A stretch of 64,000 bases of DNA from Pseudaquabacterium pictum (GCF_005403045.1 NZ_BJCL01000004.1:303818-367817), one strand, 5' to 3'; shown: positions 8,553 through 17,435, counted from the first letter of the stretch. Program-made: numbers and translations. Notes: a model not told the origin generated them from the sequence alone.

Positions 8553-9350
8553 TCAGGCCTTGCCTTCGCCCAGCACGGCCTTGGCGTAGAGCTTCTGCAT
8601 GCCGCCCAGCCACTTGTCGTAGTGCGCCGTCTTGCCGCGCAGGTAGTCCAGCACCTCGGGGTGGGGCAGGATCAGGAAGGTCTCGTCGCGCAGGGCCTGC
8701 ACCACGCTCTCGGCCACCTGGGCCGGCTGCAGCATGCCGTCCACCTCGGCCGAGCCGGCGCCGCCGGCGGTCATGGCCGTGGCCACACCCTGCGGGCAGA
8801 GGCACGCCACCCGCACGCCACGCCGGCCGTAGCCGATGCGCAGCCACTCGGCGAACGCCACCGACGCATGCTTGGTGACGCCGTAGGGCGCGGTCTCGAC
8901 GATGTTCAGCAGGCCGGCGGCCGACGCGGTGACGACGAAGCCGCCCTCGCCGCGTTCCACCATCTCGGGCACCACCGCGCGCGCGGCCCACACATGGGCC
9001 ATGCCGTGGATCTTCCACATGCGCTCCCACACCTCGTCGGCCACCTCGAAGCCGCCGGTGCCGCCGCCGATGCCGGCGTTGGAGATGTAGAGGTCGACCT
9101 GGCCGAAGCGCGCCCGGGTGGCGGCCACCAGGGCCTGGATGTCGGCCTCCTGGCTGACGTCGCAGCGCACGGCCAGCGCGCGGTTGCTGCCGTCGGCGTT
9201 GATCTTCGCGGCCACCTGCTCGGCCAGCGCCAGCTGCAGGTCGGCGACGACGATGCCGCGTGCGCCGTCGGCGGCGAAGCGTTCAGCCAGCCCGGCGCCG
9301 ATGCCGCTGGCGCCGCCGGTGATGATGGCGACCTTGCCTTGGATGTCCAT
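8553..9350 (-). CDS. Short-chain dehydrogenase/reductase
   Basis: 265-residue classical SDR. Rossmann motif TGGASGIG (residues 11-18), structural NAG at 91-93, catalytic Ser143 and YGVTK (Tyr156, Lys160). ADLQL after beta-2 puts an acidic residue (Asp37) where it selects NAD(H) over NADP(H). Second gene of the crotonase-SDR-GST operon, 26 bases after the crotonase and 2 bases before the GST, so it probably oxidises the hydroxyacyl-CoA or an alcohol made by its neighbours. Confidence 0.92.
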   Translation of the reverse strand: MDIQGKVAIITGGASGIGAGLAERFAADGARGIVVADLQLALAEQVAAKINADGSNRALAVRCDVSQEADIQALVAATRARFGQVDLYISNAGIGGGTGGFEVADEVWERMWKIHGMAHVWAARAVVPEMVERGEGGFVVTASAAGLLNIVETAPYGVTKHASVAFAEWLRIGYGRRGVRVACLCPQGVATAMTAGGAGSAEVDGMLQPAQVAESVVQALRDETFLILPHPEVLDYLRGKTAHYDKWLGGMQKLYAKAVLGEGKA

Positions 9351-9376
9351 GGTGTGCTTTCGGTGGGGAAGGTGGA

Positions 9377-10177
9377 TCAGCGGCCGTTGAACTTGGGCGC
9401 GCGCTTGTCGACGAAGGCCGCGGCGGCGCCCTTGTGGTCGTCGGTCTCGAAGGTGCGGATCATGTGCACCGCCTCGGCATCCAGCACATCGCTGAGGCTG
9501 CCGCGCAGGCCGGTGTTGAGGTTGCGCTTCATGTAGCCCACGGCCACCGTGGGCAGCGCGGCCAGCTCGGCCGCCCAGGCCGCCGCAGCGGCGGGCAGCT
9601 CGGCCGCCGGCACCGCGCGGTTGACCAGGCCGATGCGCGCGGCCTCGGCGCCCAGCACCACCTGGCCGGTGAAGTACATCTCGCGCGCCTTGGCGGCGCC
9701 CACCAGGTGGTTGAGGAAGAAGCTGCCGCCAAAGTCGCCCGACAGGCCGATCTTCGAGAAGGCGGTGGTCAGCTTGGCATCGTCGGCGCAGATGCGCAGG
9801 TCGCAGGCCAGGGCCAGCGACAGGCCGGCGCCGGCCGCCGGGCCGGGGATGACGGCCAGCGTGGGCTTGGGCATCTCGTGCAGCCAGCGCACCGCCTCCA
9901 TGCGCATGCGCAGGTCGGTCACCTTGGTGTCGAACGACACGGTGACTGGTGCGCCGGCCGCGTTGCGGGCGAAGCCCTTGACGTCGCCGCCCGAGCAGAA
10001 GGCCGCGCCGGTGCCGGTCAGCACCACCAGACGCACCGCCGGGTCGTTGGCCAGGCGCGGCAGCGCCTCGGCCAGGGCCAGCATCATGTCGCGGCTGAGG
10101 GCATTGCGCGCCTCGGGGCGGTTCATCGTCAGGGTGGCGATGCCGCCGTCGATGGTTTCCAGCAGGTCAGTGGTCAT
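9377..10177 (-). CDS. Enoyl-CoA hydratase/isomerase, PaaG-like
   Basis: 266-residue crotonase. The oxyanion-hole segments AAFCSGGDVKGF and PGPAAGAGLSLALACD are intact. Neither of the two catalytic glutamates of enoyl-CoA hydratase is present: the first position is Ser120, and the second region reads FSKIGLSGDFGG, with Asp148 as the acidic residue. A single Asp in this loop is the pattern of PaaG-type isomerases, so isomerisation is likelier than hydration. First gene of the operon with SDR and GST; divergent from the ChaC-like gene. Confidence 0.88.
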   Translation of the reverse strand: MTTDLLETIDGGIATLTMNRPEARNALSRDMMLALAEALPRLANDPAVRLVVLTGTGAAFCSGGDVKGFARNAAGAPVTVSFDTKVTDLRMRMEAVRWLHEMPKPTLAVIPGPAAGAGLSLALACDLRICADDAKLTTAFSKIGLSGDFGGSFFLNHLVGAAKAREMYFTGQVVLGAEAARIGLVNRAVPAAELPAAAAAWAAELAALPTVAVGYMKRNLNTGLRGSLSDVLDAEAVHMIRTFETDDHKGAAAAFVDKRAPKFNGR

Positions 10178-10340
10178 GGTGGTGGTGGCAGTGGGTGGCG
10201 GGACGGCTGCACGCCCGGCACCCGCCGCGCGCGTGCCTGCATGGTGGCAAGGGTCGCCCTGGCTGGTCTGTCACCCTGGTATCTGAAAGAACCGCGATAG
10301 ACGGCGTGTGGCCGGCCCCGGCGATTTGGCACACTGCGTT

Positions 10341-10362
10341 GCGGGCGGTGTGTGCCGCCCGC
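10341..10362 (+). promoter_or_regulatory. Leader hairpin ahead of the ChaC-like gene
   Basis: Perfect 8-bp inverted repeat GCGGGCGG-tgtgtg-CCGCCCGC with a six-base loop. It ends 12 bases before the proposed GTG start and just upstream of the GGAG ribosome site at 10367-10370, so it would fold in the 5' leader. It could instead be an operator for the divergent crotonase operon. Confidence 0.4.
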
Positions 10363-10374
10363 GCATGGAGCGTC

Positions 10375-11103
10375 GTGACCCCCCAGGCTTTCATCCACCT
10401 GCCGGCCCTGCTGGGCCGGTTGACCCCGCCCGATGACTCGGCGCTGCGGGTCACGCCCGCCGTGCTGGCCGAATGGGATACGCGTGCCCACCAGCAGGGT
10501 CGCGGCCCCGATTGGCGCCTGGCCTGCGAGGTGCGCGAAGCCGCCCGCCAGGCGGTGCTGGCACCGCACCCGCCCGGGCAGGACCTGTGGGTCTATGCCT
10601 ACGGCTCGCTGATGTGGGACCCGGGCATCCGCTTTGCCGAGGTGCGCCAGGCCGATCTGCACGGCTGGCAGCGCCGCTTCAGCTACCGCATCACCGGCGG
10701 GCGCGGCTCGCCGGAGTGCCCGGCGCTGATGCTGACCCTGGAGCAGCAGCCCGGCTGCTGCACCGGCCTGGTGTTCCGCATCCCGGCCGCCGATGTCGAC
10801 GCCGAGACCACCCTGCTGTGGCGCCGCGAGATGCTGCGCGACGGCTATTGCCCGGCGCTGCTGCCGCTTTCCACACCGCAGGGTGATGTGACGGCGCTGG
10901 TGTTCACCGCCAACACCGCCCATCCCGAGTACGTGGGTGAATTGCCGCTGCACGAGACCGCCGCCACCGTGGCCACCGCCTGCGGCCCGCTGGGCAGCAA
11001 CCGCCACTACCTGGAACAGTTGGCCAGCCAGCTGCAGGCGCTGCAGATCGACGATCCGTATGTGCAGACGCTGTGGCAGCGGGTGCAGGCGCTGGCGGGC
11101 TGA
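10375..11103 (+). CDS. chaC: Gamma-glutamylcyclotransferase, ChaC family
   Basis: 242 residues from a GTG at 10375 with GGAG four bases upstream; the frame is open upstream but the conserved part begins well inside. LWVYAYGSLMWDPGI is the substrate-binding YGSL motif of ChaC enzymes; RREMLRDGY holds the Glu that acts as general acid/base in the family; HPEYVGELPLHETAATVATA and GSNRHYLEQL are also typical. ChaC-type enzymes release 5-oxoproline and Cys-Gly from glutathione. Its divergent neighbour operon contains a GST, so both are connected with glutathione. An upstream GTG at 10351 is an alternative start. Confidence 0.87.
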   Translation: MTPQAFIHLPALLGRLTPPDDSALRVTPAVLAEWDTRAHQQGRGPDWRLACEVREAARQAVLAPHPPGQDLWVYAYGSLMWDPGIRFAEVRQADLHGWQRRFSYRITGGRGSPECPALMLTLEQQPGCCTGLVFRIPAADVDAETTLLWRREMLRDGYCPALLPLSTPQGDVTALVFTANTAHPEYVGELPLHETAATVATACGPLGSNRHYLEQLASQLQALQIDDPYVQTLWQRVQALAG

Positions 11104-11178
11104 CGCCACCGGGGGTGTCGACGGGCGCTGCCGGACCGCGCCACGGTCATGGGCAGCACGGGCCTGCGACGACACAGC

Positions 11179-11208
11179 TTGCGCGCCAAGGGGCCGAGTT
11201 TCGATAAT
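11179..11208 (+). promoter_or_regulatory. Sigma-70-type promoter candidate
   Basis: TTGCGC (11179-11184), 18-base spacer and GATAAT (11203-11208), which matches five of six -10 positions. It lies 42 bases upstream of the TTC38-like start codon in one of the few AT-richer spots of this region. Confidence 0.45.
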
Positions 11209-11250
11209 CGCCGCTTCCGCACGGCACAGCCGGGCGAGGGGGAGCGCAGC

Positions 11251-12582
11251 ATGCACAAGGATCGATACGGCCTGGCCTGCACCGGCAGCGCGGCGGCAGT
11301 GCAACGCCTCGCGCGAGCGCAGGAACACCTGCTGCGCTTCCGTCCCGAGGTGGTCGACGAGCTCGACAACGCGATCGCTGAGGACGCGGGCTGCGTGATG
11401 GCGCGCGCCGCGCGCGCTTGGATCGGACTCATGTCCAGTGAGTGGCCGGACACGCGCGCTGCTGCCGAGCTCGTCGCTGGCACACGCAGCAGCGATGCGC
11501 GCGAGCAGGCTCACCTGGAGGCGATCCGCGCCTGGTCTTCGGGCGACATGCACGCCTGCAGCCGGCTCCTCGACGCACTGCTGGACGCTCACCCGCGGGA
11601 CGCGCTTGCACTGTACGTGGGGCATCAGATCGATTTCTTTTGCGGCGATGCGGTGAACCTGCGCGACCGGGTCGTGCGATCGCGCCGCGGCTGGGACACC
11701 CAGCACCCTGACTTTTCGGCGGTCGACGGCATGCTGGCCTTCGGACTCGAGGAGTGCGGCGACTACGCGCGTGCCGAGGACATCGGCCGCCGCGCCGTCG
11801 AGCGCCATGCCGACGACGTCTGGGCGATCCACGCGGTGGTGCACGTGCTCGAGATGCAGGCGCGCTTCGACGAGGGCATCGCCTTCCTCGAGGCCCGCCG
11901 CTGCCATTGGGCCGAAGGAAACTTCCTCAACGCCCACAATGGCTGGCACCTGGCGGTGTTCTTGCTCGAACGCGAAGACCACCCTGGTGCACTCGCCATC
12001 TACGACAGCTTGCTGCACCATGCCGCCTCGCCTGGCGTCGCGCTGGAAATGCTCGACGCGAGTGGGCTGCTGTGGCGCTTGTCACTCGACGGCGTCGACA
12101 CCGGCGGTCGCTGGGCGGCGCTGGCCGACGCCTGGGCGGCGAAGGACCCGACGCCGTGGTACGTGTTCAACGACCTGCACGCGATCATGGCCTTCGTCGG
12201 TGCGGGTCGTCAGGCACTGGCCGAACAGCGCGTGGCACAGCTCGAGCGCTACTTGCGCGAAGGCGACCTGGGCCAGTCCAACCACCGCATGGTCGCTGGC
12301 GCCGGGCTGGCGGCGGCCCGTGCGCTGACCGCGTGGGGTCGCGGCGACGATGACGCCGCGGTTTCCGCGCTGGCGCCCGTGCGGCACCAGCTGTCGGTGT
12401 TCGGCGGCAGCCACGCACAACGCGACGCCTGCCAGCGCACGTTGCTCTGCGCAGCCATGCGCGGCGGGCATGGCACGCTCGCGCGCCAGTTGCTCGACGA
12501 GCGGCTCGCGGCCAAGCCGGGCAGCCTTTGGAACCGGATGCGCGACCGACAATCACGCGGGCTCGACGCGCCCGCGGCCTGA
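11251..12582 (+). CDS. TTC38-like tetratricopeptide-repeat protein
   Basis: 443 residues from the ATG at 11251, preceded by a GGGGGAG ribosome site; the frame extends upstream without conserved sequence. Helical repeats run through most of the protein. Segments such as AIHAVVHVLEMQARFDEGI and NGWHLAVFLLEREDHPGAL match the layout of the TTC38 family, which pairs TPR helices with conserved His and Trp residues. Molecular function of the family is not established. No signal peptide or membrane segment, so cytoplasmic. It stands alone between the ChaC gene and a convergent PEP-CTERM gene. Confidence 0.82.
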   Translation: MHKDRYGLACTGSAAAVQRLARAQEHLLRFRPEVVDELDNAIAEDAGCVMARAARAWIGLMSSEWPDTRAAAELVAGTRSSDAREQAHLEAIRAWSSGDMHACSRLLDALLDAHPRDALALYVGHQIDFFCGDAVNLRDRVVRSRRGWDTQHPDFSAVDGMLAFGLEECGDYARAEDIGRRAVERHADDVWAIHAVVHVLEMQARFDEGIAFLEARRCHWAEGNFLNAHNGWHLAVFLLEREDHPGALAIYDSLLHHAASPGVALEMLDASGLLWRLSLDGVDTGGRWAALADAWAAKDPTPWYVFNDLHAIMAFVGAGRQALAEQRVAQLERYLREGDLGQSNHRMVAGAGLAAARALTAWGRGDDDAAVSALAPVRHQLSVFGGSHAQRDACQRTLLCAAMRGGHGTLARQLLDERLAAKPGSLWNRMRDRQSRGLDAPAA

Positions 12583-12833
12583 ACATCGCGCACTTGCCGT
12601 GGACTGGCGGCGCTGGTGCTGTGACCATGTCCCGCTCCGGCATCGGGTTGATCTGGGCACTGAATGGGCGCTGTGGGCCACCGCGCCACGCGAACGGTCG
12701 GCCAAGTCGATGGCGAAAACCGCAGACCGCATCGCCGACGGATGCTTTCAGCCGGTCAGCGCAGCGGCCATGCGCCAGCCTCGAACGATCACCTTCGGCC
12801 GACGGCCTTCCGCCGTGTGAACGAGGTTCGACT

Positions 12834-13406
12834 TCAGCATGCTGGGGTTCTGCCGGCACGGCGGAAGAGGAGCGCGGCCATGCCGGCTGACAACAGCAGC
12901 CAACTGCCGGGTTCAGGCACCAGGGCGATCTCGCCGGCGTACGTGAGGTCTGCCATGGCCGATGTGGCACTGGTGAAGACGCCCGTGCCGCTGAACGATG
13001 CGCTGCCACTGGCGCCGCTGAAGGCGCCGGTGCCGCCAGCGAATGTCGCCTGGCCGACCAGCGCCACGACATTGGCCACGGCCGTGGGAATCACCTGCAC
13101 GCTGAAGGTGCCGTGGAGTTCGTCGCCGTTGCCCGCGGTGAAGATGTTGGATCCGGATCCAGCGCCAGTGGACATGTCGATCACATCCGTGGAGCGGTAG
13201 CTTCCCAGGTCGAATGCGCCCATGCCACTGGCGAAGGTCTCGAAGCGCAGGACAGGGGTGGTGCTGTCGATGATCTCGACGACATTGGCGATGCCGCTGT
13301 AGCTGGCGGTGAAGGACAGCGTCGCAGCGGATGCGGGGACACCGACGGCAGCCGCCAGCGACATGGCGATCCGGGGAAGCAGGGCCTGACGCAGCGTGGT
13401 CTTCAT
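12834..13406 (-). CDS. PEP-CTERM sorting-domain protein
   Basis: 190 residues. Signal peptide MKTTLRQALLPRIAMSLAAA with cleavage near ASAAT, a beta-rich middle without recognisable family, and a C-terminal sorting signal: VPEPGSW, hydrophobic helix LLLSAGMAALLF, then RRAGR. The family is recognised and processed by exosortase EpsH, usually in exopolysaccharide-producing environmental bacteria; no exosortase gene is in this window. Its start overlaps the stop of the hydrolase gene by four bases, so the two are co-translated. Confidence 0.88.
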   Translation of the reverse strand: MKTTLRQALLPRIAMSLAAAVGVPASAATLSFTASYSGIANVVEIIDSTTPVLRFETFASGMGAFDLGSYRSTDVIDMSTGAGSGSNIFTAGNGDELHGTFSVQVIPTAVANVVALVGQATFAGGTGAFSGASGSASFSGTGVFTSATSAMADLTYAGEIALVPEPGSWLLLSAGMAALLFRRAGRTPAC

Positions 13407-14257
13407 GGTGTGGTCCTTTCGGGGTTGGAGGGAAGTGGGGGCGATGCCGATGACAGGGACGTCCGGACGCTTGCTGTTTCGCGGTCGACGGGGGCGCCAC
13501 CAGCGAAACGCTGGCGGATCAGGCCGGCCAGTCGGGCCGCTGCAGTGAAGACGGGCACGTGACCGACGCCCGGCAGCAGATGCAGTTCGGCATCGGGCAG
13601 GGAAGCGGCCAGCAGCCGCGATGACGCAGGCGGCACGATGCAGTCGAGTTCACCGTGCACCACCAGCGCGGGCTGCTTGATGTCGCGCAGGCGGTCCTGG
13701 GCGGTGAGCTGGTCGCGGGAGCGAAGCAGCTCCACCGCGTGCTGCAACGGGGCGCGGCGCAGCATGTGCAGGCCCCAGCGGCGGTGGTCGTCGCTGTCCG
13801 GCTCGGGCAGGCAGTGGTCGACGAAGCTGCGCAACGCCGCCTCGTGGTCCGCTTCGAGCCGACCGATGAAGCTGTCTGTCGCGCCAGGCGCTGGGCGACT
13901 CCAACTGGCGCCGACCAGGACCAGCCCGTCGAAGCGATGCGGTGCACGCAGCACCGCTTCGAGCGCAATCCCCGCGCCAGACGACTCGGCACCCAGGATG
14001 CAGCGCTGGACCCGCTGCGCGTCCATCACGGCGATCAGGTCGTCCACCTGCGCGGCCACCGTGATCGGCGAGCCGCTGTGCGTGCTGGCCCCCGAGCCGC
14101 GGTGGTCGTAGGCCACACAACGCCAGTCAGGCAGATGGCCGAAGAGTTCGAACCAGACCTCGCCGCTGCCAACCCATCCGCCCAAGGCGAACAGCGTGGA
14201 CGGCCCCTGGCCGAAGCTGAGCGAGAACAGGCGGGCGTCAGGGCGGTGGACGAACAT
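13403..14257 (-). CDS. Alpha/beta-hydrolase
   Basis: 284 residues from the ATG at 14257, with GGAG seven bases upstream; an open frame extends further upstream but the hydrolase fold starts here. Nucleophile elbow GAESSGAG (the first small residue is Ala), acid Asp in HGELDCIVP, and His in GVGHVPVF form the triad. No signal peptide. Coupled by ATGA to the PEP-CTERM gene and 136 bases downstream of a LuxR-type regulator that contains its own hydrolase domain, on the same strand. Substrate unknown. Confidence 0.88.
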   Translation of the reverse strand: MFVHRPDARLFSLSFGQGPSTLFALGGWVGSGEVWFELFGHLPDWRCVAYDHRGSGASTHSGSPITVAAQVDDLIAVMDAQRVQRCILGAESSGAGIALEAVLRAPHRFDGLVLVGASWSRPAPGATDSFIGRLEADHEAALRSFVDHCLPEPDSDDHRRWGLHMLRRAPLQHAVELLRSRDQLTAQDRLRDIKQPALVVHGELDCIVPPASSRLLAASLPDAELHLLPGVGHVPVFTAAARLAGLIRQRFAGGAPVDRETASVRTSLSSASPPLPSNPERTTP

Positions 14258-14393
14258 CGAAGGCTCCAGGGTGGCGATGGAGCCATTCGATCGCACGGCG
14301 GTCCGCGAGGCCGCGGGACAGGTGTCCCGTGCGTCCAGAACCGCCGTGCTGGCGGTCCCGGTCGAGGCAGGACACCCAGGAAGGACGGACCGC

Positions 14394-15470
14394 TCAGGAT
14401 CCGCCCAGGCCGAGCTCGCGTGTGCGCACCACAGCTTGTGGTCGTCCCTCGACCTGCAGCTTGGCATACAGCGTCGACAGCGCATTGCGCACGGTCTTGT
14501 CGGCCACACCCAGTCGGGCGGCGATCTGCAGGTTGTCCAGCCCTTGTGCGACCAGTTCGGCCAGTTCAAGCTCGCGCGCGGTCAGCGCAGGCTTGATGCC
14601 GTCGGGACGCACGAACGCGGTGACTGTGCGGCAGAACAACTCGAAGCCCGGGTCCGCTGCCAGAGGGATGTGGTTGCGGGTCGGCAGCGTCACAAAGCGT
14701 GCCCCGGGTATCGCCGCGGCCAGGTCCTGACCCAGCCCCACCGGCACGATCTGGTCTCCCTCGGCGTGCATCACCAGGGTCGGACAGCGCACGAGTGGGG
14801 CCAGCAGCCGCACGTCCAGCGCGGCGCGAGCACGCATGATCTGCACTGCCCTGGCCGCACCGCATGACAGGCGCTGTTGCTCGTTGAGTGCGCGCGCTTC
14901 GTCCAGGCTGGCATCGGGGATGAAGCGGGTGGTGAAGAACTGCTGCACCGCAGGATCGTTGCGGCCCCAGCCCAACTCGACCAGACGCAGGGATGCGTCG
15001 TGAAAGGCCAGTGCCTCGGGGCTGGGCGCGCGATGCAGCAAGCCGGCCAGATATCCGCCGAGCAGCACCAAGTGCGACACCCGCTCCGGGTGGCGCACGG
15101 CATAGGCGACGGCCGGTCCCGCCGCGCCCGATTGACCCAGCAGCGCGACCCGCGGCGCGCCGGTGGCCGCCACCACAGCGGCCAATTCCTCGACGGCGGT
15201 ATCCAGTTCGAGCGGCACGTCGTCGCTGCCGGACAGGCCACAACCACGCTCGTCGTAACGCACCACTTCCAACTCGCGCCCCAGGCGATCCAGCCAGGGG
15301 CGCCAAACCGGGGATCGAAGGTCGTGCTCCACATGCGTCATCCAGTGCGCCACACGCACCAGCACAGGGCCTCGGCCGTGGCGTGCCCAGGCGATTCGCG
15401 CGCCCGATCGGAGCTGCGCAAAGCGAATCTCGGCAGCCGAACCAGCAGAGTGGGAACCGGAGGCAGGCAT
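14394..15470 (-). CDS. LuxR-family regulator with N-terminal alpha/beta-hydrolase domain
   Basis: 358 residues. Residues about 20-280 form an alpha/beta-hydrolase domain with nucleophile elbow LLGQSGAAG, Asp in HAEGDQIVP and His in TRNHIPL, so the triad looks intact. Residues about 290-350 are a LuxR/FixJ helix-turn-helix (LTARELELAELVAQGLDN, then IAARLGVADKTVRNAL). Fusions of this kind use the hydrolase fold as a ligand sensor or couple ligand hydrolysis to DNA binding. It probably controls the hydrolase/PEP-CTERM pair downstream and possibly the divergent acyl-CoA synthetase; a dyad at 15546-15572 lies between them. Confidence 0.87.
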   Translation of the reverse strand: MPASGSHSAGSAAEIRFAQLRSGARIAWARHGRGPVLVRVAHWMTHVEHDLRSPVWRPWLDRLGRELEVVRYDERGCGLSGSDDVPLELDTAVEELAAVVAATGAPRVALLGQSGAAGPAVAYAVRHPERVSHLVLLGGYLAGLLHRAPSPEALAFHDASLRLVELGWGRNDPAVQQFFTTRFIPDASLDEARALNEQQRLSCGAARAVQIMRARAALDVRLLAPLVRCPTLVMHAEGDQIVPVGLGQDLAAAIPGARFVTLPTRNHIPLAADPGFELFCRTVTAFVRPDGIKPALTARELELAELVAQGLDNLQIAARLGVADKTVRNALSTLYAKLQVEGRPQAVVRTRELGLGGS

Positions 15471-15545
15471 GACGCCACTTTAAGCGCCATGCCGTCCATT
15501 CCGGCAACCGCGGCTGCACGGCAAGCCAGGCGGGGCTCCGTGGCA

Positions 15546-15572
15546 TGGCATCGCATCAGGTGCTGGATGCCA
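15546..15572. promoter_or_regulatory. Operator-like dyad in divergent region
   Basis: TGGCATC-N13-GATGCCA: perfect 7-bp arms with 20-base centre-to-centre spacing, in the 253-base region between the divergent LuxR-type regulator and the acyl-CoA synthetase. The spacing would suit a dimeric regulator. Confidence 0.4.
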
Positions 15573-15723
15573 CACCGGCCCGCACTGCGGGTCCGTGCGA
15601 AGCCGCGCTGCCCGTCGCCACAACCCGCACGACCGACATCACTGGTGGAAACGACTGTTGCCGGGCCTGCGCCAGCCACCGACAGTGCAGGCCCATCCCC
15701 ATTGCCCGAGGCCCGCAGCCCCC

Positions 15724-17430
15724 ATGTCGAACGACCATGCCCCCGACCTGATCCTGGACCACGTCTACCAGCACGAAGCCGCGCAGCCGGACCGCATCTT
15801 CCTCACCCAGCCGGTCGGCGGCGGCGAGGTCGTCGACTACACCTGGGCGCAGACGCTCGACCAGGCCCGCCGCATGGCGGCGCACCTGCAATCGCTGGGC
15901 TTGCCGCCCGGCGCCAGGATCGCGATGCTGGCCAAGAACAGCGCGCACTTCTTCATGGCCGAGCTGGCCATCTGGATGGCCGGCGGCACCACGGTGGCCA
16001 TCTTCCCCACCGAGACGGCCGACAACGTGGGCTATGTGCTGGGCCACTGCGAGGCCAGCCTGCTGTTCATCGGCAAGCTCGACACCTGGGATCTGCAACA
16101 GGGCGGCATCCCCGCCGGGCTGCCCTGCATTGCCCTGCCGCTGGCACCGGCGGCGCTGGCCGATCGCCCGGGCTGCACCCGCTGGGATGCCATCACCGCC
16201 CGCACACCGCCCCTGCCCGGCCGGCCCCAGCGCGCGGCCGGTGACCTGGCCATGCTGCTCTACACCTCGGGCTCCACCGGCCAGCCCAAGGGCGTGATGC
16301 AGACCTTCGGCAGCATCACCGCCGCCGCGCGGGGCATGGTCGCCCGGGGCGTGGCGATGAACGGCGGCGTGCAGGCGCCATCGCGTGTCATCTCCTACCT
16401 GCCGCTGGCCCACACCTTCGAGCGCGCCTGGGTCGAGTGCACCGCCTTCATCACCGGCGACACCCATGTGTTCTTCAGCGACTCGCTGGCCACCTTCATG
16501 GCCGATGTGAAGCGGGCCCAACCCACCAGCTTCATCTCGGTGCCCCGGCTGTGGACCAAGTTCCAGCAGGCGGTGCTGGCGCAGATGCCTGCCGCCCAGC
16601 TGGATGCCGCGCTGGCCAACCCCGCCATGGCGGCCGTGGTGGGCAAGAAGGTGCTGGCCGGCCTGGGGCTGGACCAGGTGCGCAATGCCGGCAGCGGCTC
16701 GGCCCCGCTGCCGGCCGAGCTGCTGCGCTGGTACCGCAAGCTGGGCCTGGAATTGACCGAGGGCTATGCCATGACCGAGGACTTCGCCTACTCGCACACC
16801 GGCGACGCGGGCGAGCAGGCGGTGGGCACGGTGGGCCGGCCCTTCCCCGACGTGCAGGCCCGCCTGGCCGACGACGGCGAGGTGCTGGTCAAGTCGCCCG
16901 GCCAGATGGCTGGGTACTACAAGCAGCCCGAGTTGAACGCCGAGTGCTTCACCGACGACGGCTTCTTCCGCACCGGCGACCTGGGCCGCTACGACGAACT
17001 GGGCCAGCTGGTGCTGACCGGCCGCAAGAAGGAGCTGTTCAAGACCGCCAAGGGCAAGTACGTGGCGCCGGCACCGATCGAGAACCGCCTGAACGCCCAC
17101 CCGATGGTCGAGCTGTCGATGGTCTCGGGCATGGGCCAGCCGGCGGCCTATGCGGTGGTGGTGCTCGACGAACACCTGCGCCCGAAGCTGGCCGACGACA
17201 CGGTGCGTGCCCAGGTGGACACCGCACTGCGGCAGTTGCTGGCCGCCGTGAACGCCGACCTGGCCAGCCATGAGCATCTGCAGATGCTGGTGGTCGCCCG
17301 CGAGCCCTGGAGCATGGAGGCCGGCACGCTGACACCCACGATGAAGATCAAGCGCAGCCGCATCGAGGCCAGCGTGGCCGCAGCGGTGGACCAGTGGTAT
17401 GCCACCGGCGCGCCGGTGGTCTGGGCCTGA
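15724..17430 (+). CDS. AMP-forming long-chain acyl-CoA synthetase
   Basis: 568 residues from the ATG at 15724. The P-loop-like A3 motif reads LLYTSGSTGQPKGVM; LTEGYAMTED is the A5 motif; TGDLGRYDELGQLVLTGRKK covers A7-A8; the C-terminal adenylating Lys lies in TPTMKIKRSRIE. SYLPLAHTFER is characteristic of the long-chain (FadD15-like) branch. It activates a fatty or related acid to its CoA ester in the cytoplasm. It is divergent from the hydrolase-LuxR regulator and followed by a strong hairpin, so it is probably a single-gene transcript. Confidence 0.92.
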   Translation: MSNDHAPDLILDHVYQHEAAQPDRIFLTQPVGGGEVVDYTWAQTLDQARRMAAHLQSLGLPPGARIAMLAKNSAHFFMAELAIWMAGGTTVAIFPTETADNVGYVLGHCEASLLFIGKLDTWDLQQGGIPAGLPCIALPLAPAALADRPGCTRWDAITARTPPLPGRPQRAAGDLAMLLYTSGSTGQPKGVMQTFGSITAAARGMVARGVAMNGGVQAPSRVISYLPLAHTFERAWVECTAFITGDTHVFFSDSLATFMADVKRAQPTSFISVPRLWTKFQQAVLAQMPAAQLDAALANPAMAAVVGKKVLAGLGLDQVRNAGSGSAPLPAELLRWYRKLGLELTEGYAMTEDFAYSHTGDAGEQAVGTVGRPFPDVQARLADDGEVLVKSPGQMAGYYKQPELNAECFTDDGFFRTGDLGRYDELGQLVLTGRKKELFKTAKGKYVAPAPIENRLNAHPMVELSMVSGMGQPAAYAVVVLDEHLRPKLADDTVRAQVDTALRQLLAAVNADLASHEHLQMLVVAREPWSMEAGTLTPTMKIKRSRIEASVAAAVDQWYATGAPVVWA

Positions 17431-17435
17431 ACCGG

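Noticed and set aside
10327..10342. TGGCAC...TTGC resembling a sigma-54 promoter before the ChaC-like gene
   Set aside because: Six bases instead of five separate the boxes; the GG-to-GC spacing is strict in sigma-54 promoters.
12583..12833. Open frames in the 251-base gap between the TTC38-like and PEP-CTERM genes
   Set aside because: No ribosome site, no conserved sequence and no hydrophobic or motif pattern; I see nothing functional there beyond the ends of convergent transcripts.
13403..14569. A start at 14569 for the alpha/beta-hydrolase
   Set aside because: The added 104 residues are Arg/Cys/Ser-rich, overlap the regulator gene in another frame, and the ATG at 14257 has a proper ribosome site.
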